NCBI GenBank assembly: GCA_022448765.1
Contig: JAKUTI010000026.1
Span: forward strand, 1 to 10,510
Source: Pseudomonadales bacterium
Lineage (GTDB): Bacteria; Pseudomonadota; Gammaproteobacteria; Pseudomonadales; Azotimanducaceae
Length of the DNA: 10,510 bases
Reading direction: 5' to 3'
The position numbers and the translations under genes were made by a program. Below are positions 1-6,834 of the stretch, one piece after another. Every line of letters begins with the position of its first letter. The first letter of the stretch is position 1. The notes beneath the pieces are model-generated. The model saw nothing but the letters and a program-made list of their open reading frames with translations. It was not told where the DNA came from and did no database searches.

Positions 1-1175
1 TCTCCAACGGCTATGCGTGGATGTTCGTCATGCTGGTATTCACCTTCCTGGGCTCGACCATCAAGGATCTACCCTTTTCCGCCTGGGGTGCGGAACTTTC
101 CAGCAATTACCACGAACGCTCGCTCATCAGGGTTTGGCGAGAATTTTTTGGCGTCGGCGGGGCGCTCATTTCAGCGTTCACTCCCGTCGTCCTAGTGATT
201 TTTGTGGGATTGGACACCAAACCAATCGATGCCGTGACGGTATTGATCATTGGTCTTTGCATATTCATGCCCCTCACCACCGCGATTACGCTCCTCGCGG
301 TCCCCGAGTACCCCGTCTACGAGACCAAGAAAGAACGCATCACGCTCCGCGAGAGTTTGCGTTACGTCGTGACCAACCGAGGGTACGTGTACCTGTTGAT
401 TATTTTTGCAACGTCCGCGATAGGTTCGGCAATGACCAACAGCCTATCGGTATTTTTCGTCAAACACGTGCTCGTTGTCGAAGAGCTTTACGGGTATTAC
501 CTCGCGCCCTATTTCGTCTGCCAAATGGCGGCAATTCCGCTCTGGATGAAGCTGTCGCGAAGAATCGGCAAACACAAGGCAACCATGTGGGCCATCGGTT
601 GGTACGCATTATGGTCTTCGTTCATCCCATTAATCACGTGGATCGACAACGATTGGTTTACGGCCTTCCGTCTTGAAAGTCTGCTCGCGTTTCTACCCTC
701 GGCCACGTACCAAACCTACATGGAATATTTTGAAGGCATCGATACCGGTAAACATGCGTGGTTCCTTGTGGTCATGTGTTTGAAAGGTTCTGCAATTGGG
801 GCGCTGTCGGCATTACCAGCCGCAATGCTAGCCGACGTTATCGATGTCGATACTAGCCAAACCGGAAAACGGCAAGCCGGTGCATACTTCTCCATCTGGT
901 CCATGGTGCAAAAATGGTCCTACGCATTCGGCATCACCATCGGTCTCAGTCTCGTCGTCTGGTGGGGATTTGACGAACATGCGGATCCCAAGAGCGGGAT
1001 CAACAGTACCTATACATTGTTCATGCTCGCGTGCGTCTACTCGGTGATTCCGGCTCTATTCAAGTTCGTCGGTATGCCACTTCTGTGGATGTATCCATTG
1101 ACGGAAGAGAAAGTCAGCGAAGTACAAGCCCAGATTGCCGAAAACGAGCGATCTGGTCCGGTGGAAAGCACATAA
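1..1175 (+). CDS. GPH-family (MFS) cation/sugar symporter, 5' truncated
   Basis: Inner-membrane secondary transporter of the glycoside-pentoside-hexuronide:cation symporter family (MFS superfamily). Seen: the frame is open from base 3 to the stop at 1173-1175, so the true start lies left of the window and at least the first membrane segments are missing. The visible part shows many hydrophobic segments and two family hallmarks. Near the left edge is a stretch with P-x-x-A-x-G-A-E-L-S followed by Y-x-E-R. Late in the protein is M-L-A-D-V-I-D-x-D with T-G-K-R and then A-Y-F-S-I-W. The C-terminus after the last segment is short, polar and probably cytosolic. Family members usually import sugars, glycosides or uronides with Na+ or H+, but the substrate cannot be predicted here. 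The gene ends 68 bases before the TPP aptamer and lies upstream of it, so the riboswitch does not control it. Family is firm, substrate unknown. Confidence 0.88.
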   Translation, partial: SNGYAWMFVMLVFTFLGSTIKDLPFSAWGAELSSNYHERSLIRVWREFFGVGGALISAFTPVVLVIFVGLDTKPIDAVTVLIIGLCIFMPLTTAITLLAVPEYPVYETKKERITLRESLRYVVTNRGYVYLLIIFATSAIGSAMTNSLSVFFVKHVLVVEELYGYYLAPYFVCQMAAIPLWMKLSRRIGKHKATMWAIGWYALWSSFIPLITWIDNDWFTAFRLESLLAFLPSATYQTYMEYFEGIDTGKHAWFLVVMCLKGSAIGALSALPAAMLADVIDVDTSQTGKRQAGAYFSIWSMVQKWSYAFGITIGLSLVVWWGFDEHADPKSGINSTYTLFMLACVYSVIPALFKFVGMPLLWMYPLTEEKVSEVQAQIAENERSGPVEST

Positions 1176-1205
1176 CGCAAATCTTGCCAATGTCCTAGCG
1201 ACTAC

Positions 1206-1234
1206 TTGAAATCGATTCCACAAGAGTCGAACAT
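1206..1234 (+). promoter_or_regulatory. Candidate sigma70 promoter for the riboswitch/TonB receptor unit
   Basis: A TTGAAA -35-like box (1206-1211) lies 17 bases before a weak GAACAT -10-like box (1229-1234, 3 of 6 consensus matches). Transcription would start near 1241, just before the first paired base of the aptamer at 1244. That placement is what makes the weak match worth noting. It sits in the 68-base gap after the transporter stop. This is pattern matching only. Confidence 0.3.
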
Positions 1235-1243
1235 GCCTTCCTA

Positions 1244-1326
1244 CCTAAGGGGTGGCTATAAAGCCTGAGACGTGGCGATCACGGACCCTTTGAACCTGAC
1301 CCGGATGATGCCGGCGGAGGAATAGG
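1244..1326 (+). ncRNA. TPP riboswitch (THI element) aptamer
   Basis: The conserved thiamine pyrophosphate aptamer blocks are present in order: GGGGTGG (1249-1255), CTGAGA (1265-1270), ACCCTTTGAACCTGA (1285-1299) and GGATGATGCCGGCGGAGGAA (1303-1322). Helices can be drawn: P1 1244-1247 with 1323-1326; P2 1248-1253 with 1285-1290; a very short P3, GGCT 1254-1257 with AGCC 1262-1265; P4 CCT 1295-1297 with AGG 1318-1320; P5 CCGG 1301-1304 with CCGG 1311-1314 around ATGATG. In the known fold the P2/P3 arm binds the pyrimidine and the P4/P5 arm the pyrophosphate through Mg2+. It lies directly upstream of and in sense with the TonB receptor gene. Inference: TPP binding lowers receptor production. Confidence 0.93.
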
Positions 1327-1352
1327 GTCCTGCGTCCTCCGGCCCTGGAGGA
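1315..1352 (+). promoter_or_regulatory. Riboswitch expression platform: SD sequestor and competing anti-sequestor
   Basis: TCCTCC (1335-1340) pairs perfectly with GGAGGA (1347-1352) around a six-base loop. This buries the GGAGG ribosome binding site (1347-1351) that lies six bases before the receptor's ATG. The same TCCTCCG (1335-1341) can instead pair over seven bases with CGGAGGA (1315-1321), which is the 3' strand of aptamer helix P4. The two pairings exclude each other. With TPP bound, P4 is held and TCCTCC is free to hide the SD; without TPP it is captured upstream and the SD opens. No U-tract terminator is visible, so the control looks translational. The pairings are seen; the mechanism is inferred from known thiM-type switches. 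Confidence 0.7.
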
Positions 1353-1357
1353 TATTC

Positions 1358-3418
1358 ATGAAACCCTTTGGCCTTGCACTTCTTGCTTTTACCGGGTGTA
1401 CCAACGCACTTGTGGCCGACGAAATTCCGGAGATCGTCGTAACCGCGCAATTGCGAGATACCGCGCTTGAGAATGTTCCCTCCAGTGTGACTGTGCTAGC
1501 CGAAAGGGTCATCACGCAAAGAGAAGCGCAGCATCTCGAAGAAATCGTTGCCACCAGCCCCAACGTGAATCTTTCCGCCGGAAGTTCCAGAGCGCGCTTT
1601 ATTCAAATACGTGGCATCGGAGAACGAGGCCAGTTTGCCGAGCCGCTCAACTCGTCAGTCGGGGTGCTCGTCGATGGTATCGACTTTAGTGGCGCTGCGA
1701 CTGCAGCGACGCTTTTCGATATCCAGCAAGTCGAAATTTTACGTGGTCCCCAAGGCACCCTATACGGCGCCAACGCTCTCGCGGGATTAATCAACATAGT
1801 CACCAATCCGCCCACACACACATTTGAGTCCAACGTGAAACTGACGGCAGGGAATTACGGCATGGTTGGACTCGGCGGGGTCATCTCCAACCCCCTAACT
1901 GAGCGTTCTCGATTCCGGATCGCTATCGAGAAATATTCAGATGACGGTTTCATACATAACGACCACCTTGATCGGAATGACACCAATGACCACGATGAAC
2001 TCACGCTCCGGGCGAAGTTCGACACCGATCTATCGGAATCGACCCAGCTGAATCTTATCGCCGGTCTCATCAAGATTGATAACGGCTACGACGCTTTTTC
2101 GTTAGACAACGATCGGATTACGCGCTCCGATCAACCCGGAAACGACCGGCACACAGCGCTATTCGGTGGTGTCGAATTGCGTTGGACCGGGAGTCGTCAG
2201 TTTGATCTTGTCGGACGCGTGGGTGGAGCTAATTCGGACATCGATTACGGTTACGACGAAGATTGGACCCACGTTGGGTTCGATCCATGGGAGTACAGTT
2301 CCACCGATCGTTACCTTCGTAAACGGACTACTTCCACCGGTGAGTTACGGTTCGTATCGGACCCGTCGTACCGAATTTTTCAAGAGACGACCGAGTGGAG
2401 TCTTGGGGCGTACTTATTAGATCAGGATGTCGATCTGCGCCGAGAGTACACCTACCTCCCCGCTCCCTACCAAAGCTCATTTTCTGTACGTCGCATTGCC
2501 GTCTTTGGCGAAACGCGAAGTGATCTTGGTCGCGACTTTCGACTCACGCTTGGCCTGCGCTCGGAGCATCACGAGAGCAGTTACGGGGATTCGAAATACG
2601 TTCAATTCAACCCTAGCAACAATATGGTTGGCGGTCGATTAGCCGTCGACTATCAATGGGACGAGTCAACACGAGTCTATGCTTCGCTGTCCCGAGGATA
2701 CAAGGCAGGCGGCTTCAACACCGACGGAACACTCGACGCGGATTTGCGACGCTACGAACCGGAAGGCCTAATGAACATAGAGATCGGTCTTACGCGTTTT
2801 TGGCCGGATGACGCTTCGTTTATCCGAGCCTCAATCTTTCGAATGGATCGTTACGACGTGCAAATTGCTAGCTCGCTGACAAGAGTTCGTGGTGATGGCA
2901 GCGCTGAATTCATCGATTACATTGGCAACGCCGCCGAAGGATCCAACGTCGGCCTTGAGCTTGAAGTGTCGACTCAACTCGTCGATCAGGTTCGGGTATT
3001 TGCAAGTCTGGGGACACTTCGGACCAAATATCTCGATTTCGTCAACGCCGTCGGCGAAAACTACAGCGGCCGCGAGCAGGCACATGCACCGAGGTATCAG
3101 TACAGTGCCGGTATAGAATTTACCACCACCCAAGGCTTATTCATCGCCGGCACGCTCGAAGGTCGCGACGAGTTCTTCTTTTCGGACAGTCACGCCGAAA
3201 AATCTGACCCCTACCATTTGGCCCATCTCAAAATCGGATACGAAACCGATCACTGGTCGTTATCACTTTGGGGCCGAAATCTCACCGATAAAGACTATTT
3301 TGTCCGTGGTTATTATTTCGGCAATGACCCACGCGATTACTACACCGCACGTCCCTTTACTCAGCTAGGCGAACCCCGTAGGTATGGATTGACCTTTCGT
3401 TACCATTGGCGGTCGTAG
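1358..3418 (+). CDS. TonB-dependent outer-membrane receptor, predicted thiamine-type uptake
   Basis: Outer-membrane ligand-gated channel energised by TonB-ExbB-ExbD. The 686 residues fit the family. Residues 1-20 look like a Sec signal peptide (K2, then a hydrophobic run ending A-L-V-A). A TonB box-like E-I-V-V-T-A follows at 25-30. The plug (about 36-150) shows I-R-G-I-G, then V-D-G, and V-E-I-L-R-G-P-Q-G-T-L-Y-G ending in I-N-I-V-T. The rest is a beta-barrel with aromatic-rich strands and a late N-L-T-D-K-D-Y-F segment before a C-terminal beta strand. The ATG is set by GGAGG (1347-1351). The TPP aptamer immediately upstream makes thiamine, a thiamine phosphate or a precursor the likely cargo; THI-element-controlled TonB receptors are a known predicted class (OMR1 type). 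It appears monocistronic, since the next gene is convergent 11 bases away. The receptor family is firm; the cargo rests on regulation only. Confidence 0.93.
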   Translation: MKPFGLALLAFTGCTNALVADEIPEIVVTAQLRDTALENVPSSVTVLAERVITQREAQHLEEIVATSPNVNLSAGSSRARFIQIRGIGERGQFAEPLNSSVGVLVDGIDFSGAATAATLFDIQQVEILRGPQGTLYGANALAGLINIVTNPPTHTFESNVKLTAGNYGMVGLGGVISNPLTERSRFRIAIEKYSDDGFIHNDHLDRNDTNDHDELTLRAKFDTDLSESTQLNLIAGLIKIDNGYDAFSLDNDRITRSDQPGNDRHTALFGGVELRWTGSRQFDLVGRVGGANSDIDYGYDEDWTHVGFDPWEYSSTDRYLRKRTTSTGELRFVSDPSYRIFQETTEWSLGAYLLDQDVDLRREYTYLPAPYQSSFSVRRIAVFGETRSDLGRDFRLTLGLRSEHHESSYGDSKYVQFNPSNNMVGGRLAVDYQWDESTRVYASLSRGYKAGGFNTDGTLDADLRRYEPEGLMNIEIGLTRFWPDDASFIRASIFRMDRYDVQIASSLTRVRGDGSAEFIDYIGNAAEGSNVGLELEVSTQLVDQVRVFASLGTLRTKYLDFVNAVGENYSGREQAHAPRYQYSAGIEFTTTQGLFIAGTLEGRDEFFFSDSHAEKSDPYHLAHLKIGYETDHWSLSLWGRNLTDKDYFVRGYYFGNDPRDYYTARPFTQLGEPRRYGLTFRYHWRS

Positions 3419-3429
3419 CCCCCGAGCTC

Positions 3430-3900
3430 TTAAAACACGAGGCGACCTAGGCTCTCGGCAACACAACAGGGCTTGTCTTGACCTTCGACCTCGACCACGA
3501 TCTCGTTCATGGTCTCGATCATTCCCCCTTTAATTTCCACACGCTTAAGCGTACTGGTCGTCCTGACCCGAGCACCTACAGGTACCGGTGACGGAAACCT
3601 CACCTTGTCAAACCCATAATTAATCATCAACTTCTGCCCTTCGAGCCGCGGCCCAGTTTCTTCCACGGCGCGCGGCAGATGACCCATGATCGACAACGTT
3701 AAATGACCATGGGCAATGGTGGTGCCAAAGGGACCGGCATTAGCCCGATCTGGATCAATGTGAATCCATTGATGATCCAGCGTAACGTCCGCGAAATCAT
3801 TAATCCGTTCTTGCGTGATTTCGAACCAGTCCGACGGTTGACCCGATTCCTCGATTCTCTCCTGAAGCGTTTCGTATGCGACTTGCATGGCGTCCGACAT
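3430..3900 (-). CDS. MaoC-family hotdog (R)-enoyl-CoA hydratase-like protein
   Basis: A single-hotdog hydratase of 156 residues, the usual size of stand-alone MaoC/PhaJ/NodN-like proteins, which add water to trans-2-enoyl-CoA thioesters. Seen: D42 and H47 in D-H-Q-W-I-H-I-D, matching the catalytic Asp and His of the D-x-N-P-x-H hydratase motif though with H-Q-W in place of the usual F-N-P. A following T-I-A-H-G-H-L-T-L-S (61-70) matches the conserved hot-dog helix. No signal peptide, so cytosolic. The ATG at 3900 is preceded by AAGGAA (complement of 3907-3912) six bases away. It converges on the receptor gene, is divergent from the glycohydrolase gene, and shares the 66-base gap 3901-3966 with it. 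The physiological acyl-CoA substrate is not evident. Confidence 0.9.
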   Translation of the reverse strand: MSDAMQVAYETLQERIEESGQPSDWFEITQERINDFADVTLDHQWIHIDPDRANAGPFGTTIAHGHLTLSIMGHLPRAVEETGPRLEGQKLMINYGFDKVRFPSPVPVGARVRTTSTLKRVEIKGGMIETMNEIVVEVEGQDKPCCVAESLGRLVF

Positions 3901-3966
3901 TGTTCATTCCTTCTGTAACGGTTTTTGAATAGGCTACCTTCGATTCGACGAGTAAGCGAGAAAGCG

Positions 3967-6054
3967 ATGTTGCAGTCCGACTACGACGAACGTGTTTATG
4001 CGGGCGTTTTGGGGAAGATCATCGGCGTCTATCTTGGACGGCCATTCGAAGGCTGGCCCAACGAACGCATCGAAGAGGTTCTAGGTGATATCGAGTATTA
4101 CGTTCACGATAAAGTTGGAGTCCCTTTGATTGTCACCGATGACGACATATCAGGCACATTTACCTTCATACGTGCCCTCTCGGATTATCACTGCGACCCC
4201 CAACTAACACCCAAACAAATCGGGCAAACCTGGCTCAATTATCTGATCGAAAACCGTTCAGTCCTTTGGTGGGGTGGCATGGGCAATTCCACCGAACACA
4301 CAGCCTATTTACGGCTCACGGAGGGTCATGATGCACCCACCAGTGGATCGATGGCTCTTAACGGCCAGGTCGTTTCAGAGCAGATCGGTGCACAAATTTT
4401 TATCGACGGATGGGCCATGGTCTGCCCTGGCGATCCCGAATTGGCTGCGGATTTTGCGCGACGTGCAGGCTCGGTTTCGCACGACGGCGAAGCGCTTCAT
4501 GGTGCTCAGGTAATCGCGGCGATGGAATCCCAGGCCTTCGTTGAAGACGATATCGACAAGCTAATCGACGTTGCTGTCGCGCTAATACCACCCGATAGCC
4601 TAATCAACCGCATGATTGGCGATATACGCGAATGGCACGGGCAATACGGTGACGACTGGCGAAGTTCCTTTCAGAAAATCAAAGAGCGTTATGGCTATGA
4701 CAAATACGGGGGCAACTGCCACATGGTGCCCAACCATGGGCTAATCGTTATGTCTCTCCTGCATGGCCAAGGACATTTCCAAGACTCCCTAAAAATTGTC
4801 AACACCGCTGGTTGGGACACCGATTGCAATTCCGGAAATCTTGGCTGTCTATTGGGAATTCGTAACGGGCTCGCTGCGTTCGATGAAGGGGTCGACTGGC
4901 GCGGCCCCGTCGCCGACATCTGTTACGTCCCCACAGCCGACAGCGGGGGCGGTATTTCGGATGCCGCAACGGAAGCCCGACGCATTGCTGCCATGGGGCG
5001 AAAACTTAACGGATCCGAGCTCAAATCCCCCAAGGAGGGAGCGCGTTACCATTTTTCCTATCCTGGGTCAGTCCAGGGTTTTCGTGGACGAGAGTGCATG
5101 GTCAACAATCTTAAGCTGCCGGGCGGAGAACGGGCTCTTGCAGTCCACTTCGACCCTCTCTCCAACGGCAAAACTGCGGAAGCCGTTACCGGCACCTTCG
5201 TCGAGTCTCGAGAGACAGCGCGTTACTTTGAACAACGGGGCTACGGTCTCATGGCCAGTCCAACCTTGAATCCGGGTCAAACCATTTCTAGCGATGTGCT
5301 CCTCGCAAAGGATGTGGAGCAGGCAATCGACGTGGCATTGTGTATCCACGTGTTTGACCCGGAAAATCGAACGGTAACCGTCCGAGATCGTTCAATCAGT
5401 ATCGAGCCGGGCGAGCGTAAAACGTTGTCTTGGCAAATACCTTCGCTCGATGGTTATCCAATTGCTGCCGCCGGCGTAGAAATCGTCGCAGCGCCCGTCG
5501 GAGGAATTCTGTTTGTCGACCGGTATGACTGGCAAGGAGCACCTGACATGGTTCTTCAGAAAAGAAAGGGCAGCATGTGGCATCGCGCATGGGTGAACGG
5601 CGTCGATAGCTATGCCCCCCGGTATCCCGAGAGCTTCCGACTTATCCAGAACAATGGAACTGGCCTCCTCCTATATGGCAGTCGCGATTGGCGCGATTAC
5701 AGCTTGAAGGCTGACGTAACGCCCCACCTCGTAACCCGTTGCGGTATCGCCACGCGGGTGCAGGGCTTGCGACGTTATTACGCATTACTTCTTACACCAG
5801 GCCGCGGCGTCCAGTTGACACGGGAACTCGATGGCACCGCGGTTCTTGCTGAAAAGCCGATGTCGATCGACAACTACAGGAACTATGAACTTGAAATGCA
5901 TGTGCGCGGAAACCAACTCGACGGTTACCTCGACGGTAAACAGATTCTATCCTTCGCAGACGATGATCTAACCGAAGGCGGCATCGGCTTGGTGATCGAC
6001 ACGGGACGCACCGCGACGCAGCGCGTGCAGGTGAGTCCACTCAATTTCTCGTGA
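3967..6054 (+). CDS. ADP-ribosylglycohydrolase-family protein with C-terminal LamG/DUF1080-like domain
   Basis: A 695-residue two-part protein. Residues 1 to about 340 carry the all-helical ADP-ribosylglycohydrolase (DraG/ARH) fold: G-K-I-I-G-V-Y-L-G near the start (16-24), T-D-D-D (57-60), S-H-D-G-E (171-175) and G-W-D-T-D (282-286). The Asp clusters match the dinuclear Mg2+ site of the family, which hydrolyses N- or O-glycosidic bonds to ADP-ribose or related ribosides. Residues about 570-690 resemble a LamG/DUF1080 beta-sandwich (D-W-R-D-Y-S-L-K-A-D-V, then D-G-Y-L-D-G-K-Q), a fold often tied to carbohydrate handling. The middle, about 360-560, is beta-rich and unassigned. No signal peptide. 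ATG 3967 is preferred; an in-frame TTG at 3925 would add 14 residues not typical of the fold and has no clear SD. The length far exceeds classical DraG (about 300 residues). The real substrate may be a nucleoside or sugar conjugate rather than ADP-ribosylated protein. Confidence 0.85.
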   Translation: MLQSDYDERVYAGVLGKIIGVYLGRPFEGWPNERIEEVLGDIEYYVHDKVGVPLIVTDDDISGTFTFIRALSDYHCDPQLTPKQIGQTWLNYLIENRSVLWWGGMGNSTEHTAYLRLTEGHDAPTSGSMALNGQVVSEQIGAQIFIDGWAMVCPGDPELAADFARRAGSVSHDGEALHGAQVIAAMESQAFVEDDIDKLIDVAVALIPPDSLINRMIGDIREWHGQYGDDWRSSFQKIKERYGYDKYGGNCHMVPNHGLIVMSLLHGQGHFQDSLKIVNTAGWDTDCNSGNLGCLLGIRNGLAAFDEGVDWRGPVADICYVPTADSGGGISDAATEARRIAAMGRKLNGSELKSPKEGARYHFSYPGSVQGFRGRECMVNNLKLPGGERALAVHFDPLSNGKTAEAVTGTFVESRETARYFEQRGYGLMASPTLNPGQTISSDVLLAKDVEQAIDVALCIHVFDPENRTVTVRDRSISIEPGERKTLSWQIPSLDGYPIAAAGVEIVAAPVGGILFVDRYDWQGAPDMVLQKRKGSMWHRAWVNGVDSYAPRYPESFRLIQNNGTGLLLYGSRDWRDYSLKADVTPHLVTRCGIATRVQGLRRYYALLLTPGRGVQLTRELDGTAVLAEKPMSIDNYRNYELEMHVRGNQLDGYLDGKQILSFADDDLTEGGIGLVIDTGRTATQRVQVSPLNFS

Positions 6055-6111
6055 TGGTTTAGACTGTCTTCGCTCGTGTTCGTTTGAACCGCACGGGATT
6101 GCGAGCTAAAC

Positions 6112-6115
6112 GGAG
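6112..6115 (+). promoter_or_regulatory. Ribosome binding site that sets the Coq4 GTG start
   Basis: GGAG at 6112-6115 lies eight bases before GTG 6124. The overlapping ATG at 6122-6124 is in another frame. Later in-frame ATG codons at 6151 and 6160 have no comparable site. Confidence 0.6.
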
Positions 6116-6123
6116 AGACGGAT

Positions 6124-6834
6124 GTGGATGGGATAACGAAACGACAGCGGATGCAGCCGATGGTAGCCACGCGTGCGTTACGCGCGTTAATCGCGAATCC
6201 GCAAGATACACCTAAGGTTTTCGAAGTCATTCGAGCCCTCGGTGGACCTTCGCTTGAAAGGGGATTGCGTCGTTTCCAAGATACCGATTTCGGCGATCTC
6301 GTGCTCAGAGACGACATCGACATACTTGATACCCTTGAGCAGCGCTCAATGCTCGGTGCGCTTCCCAATGGATCATTCGGCTCGACGTACTATCACTTCA
6401 CGCAGCGCGAAGAGCTCGCGGCAGAAGGCCTGGTCGACGCGAGTGCAGCTGAAGCTGAAACGTTCAGTCATCCGCATCTGCTCCGATACGCGGCCCGTCT
6501 GCGCGACACGCACGATCTCTGGCATACCTTAACCGGTTACGGTCGGGACGAACTCGGTGAAGCATGTCTCTTGGCCTTTACCTACGCCCAAACTAGGAAT
6601 CGAGGCATCTTCCTTATCGCCGTCGTCGGTGGATTCAAACTGAGACAAGCCATGGGTCCCGGCGTATTTAGAGCGTTGCTGCGCGCCTATCGTGATGGTC
6701 GCCAAGCGGCTTGGCTCCCTGCCATAAATTTTGAGAGTCTATTGAGTACGCCCATTAACGCCGTTAGAACGCAGTTGCGGATACCGGACCCGCTGCCGTA
6801 TCGCTCTCTGCTGGCCGCCTACACCGCTAGCTAA
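6124..6834 (+). CDS. Coq4-family protein (ubiquinone biosynthesis COQ4-like)
   Basis: A 236-residue Coq4 homologue, close to the family's usual 220-270. The hallmark metal-binding motif H-D-x-x-H-x11-E is complete: H130, D131, H134 and E146, in R-D-T-H-D-L-W-H-T-L-T-G-Y-G-R-D-E-L-G-E. It is followed by the conserved L-A-F-T-Y-A-Q-T-R-N. An N-terminal G-S-F-G-x-x-Y region also fits. Eukaryotic COQ4 acts on coenzyme Q intermediates, with reported oxidative decarboxylation at ring C1; bacterial homologues exist but are less characterised. No signal peptide. The start is GTG. The gene follows the glycohydrolase by 69 bases on the same strand with no obvious terminator between, so co-transcription is likely. 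No other ubi gene is visible. Family is firm; a role in quinone synthesis is inferred, and another isoprenoid or aromatic substrate is possible. Confidence 0.88.
   Translation: MDGITKRQRMQPMVATRALRALIANPQDTPKVFEVIRALGGPSLERGLRRFQDTDFGDLVLRDDIDILDTLEQRSMLGALPNGSFGSTYYHFTQREELAAEGLVDASAAEAETFSHPHLLRYAARLRDTHDLWHTLTGYGRDELGEACLLAFTYAQTRNRGIFLIAVVGGFKLRQAMGPGVFRALLRAYRDGRQAAWLPAINFESLLSTPINAVRTQLRIPDPLPYRSLLAAYTAS

Noticed and set aside
1388..1399. Lipobox-like F-T-G-C in the receptor signal peptide
   Set aside because: Phe at -3 is a poor lipobox residue, and TonB receptors are barrels with ordinary signal peptides; a later cleavage site before D21 is plausible.
3925..3966. TTG start adding 14 residues to the glycohydrolase
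   Set aside because: No clear SD, and the added residues are not part of the usual fold. ATG 3967 lies just before the first conserved helix.
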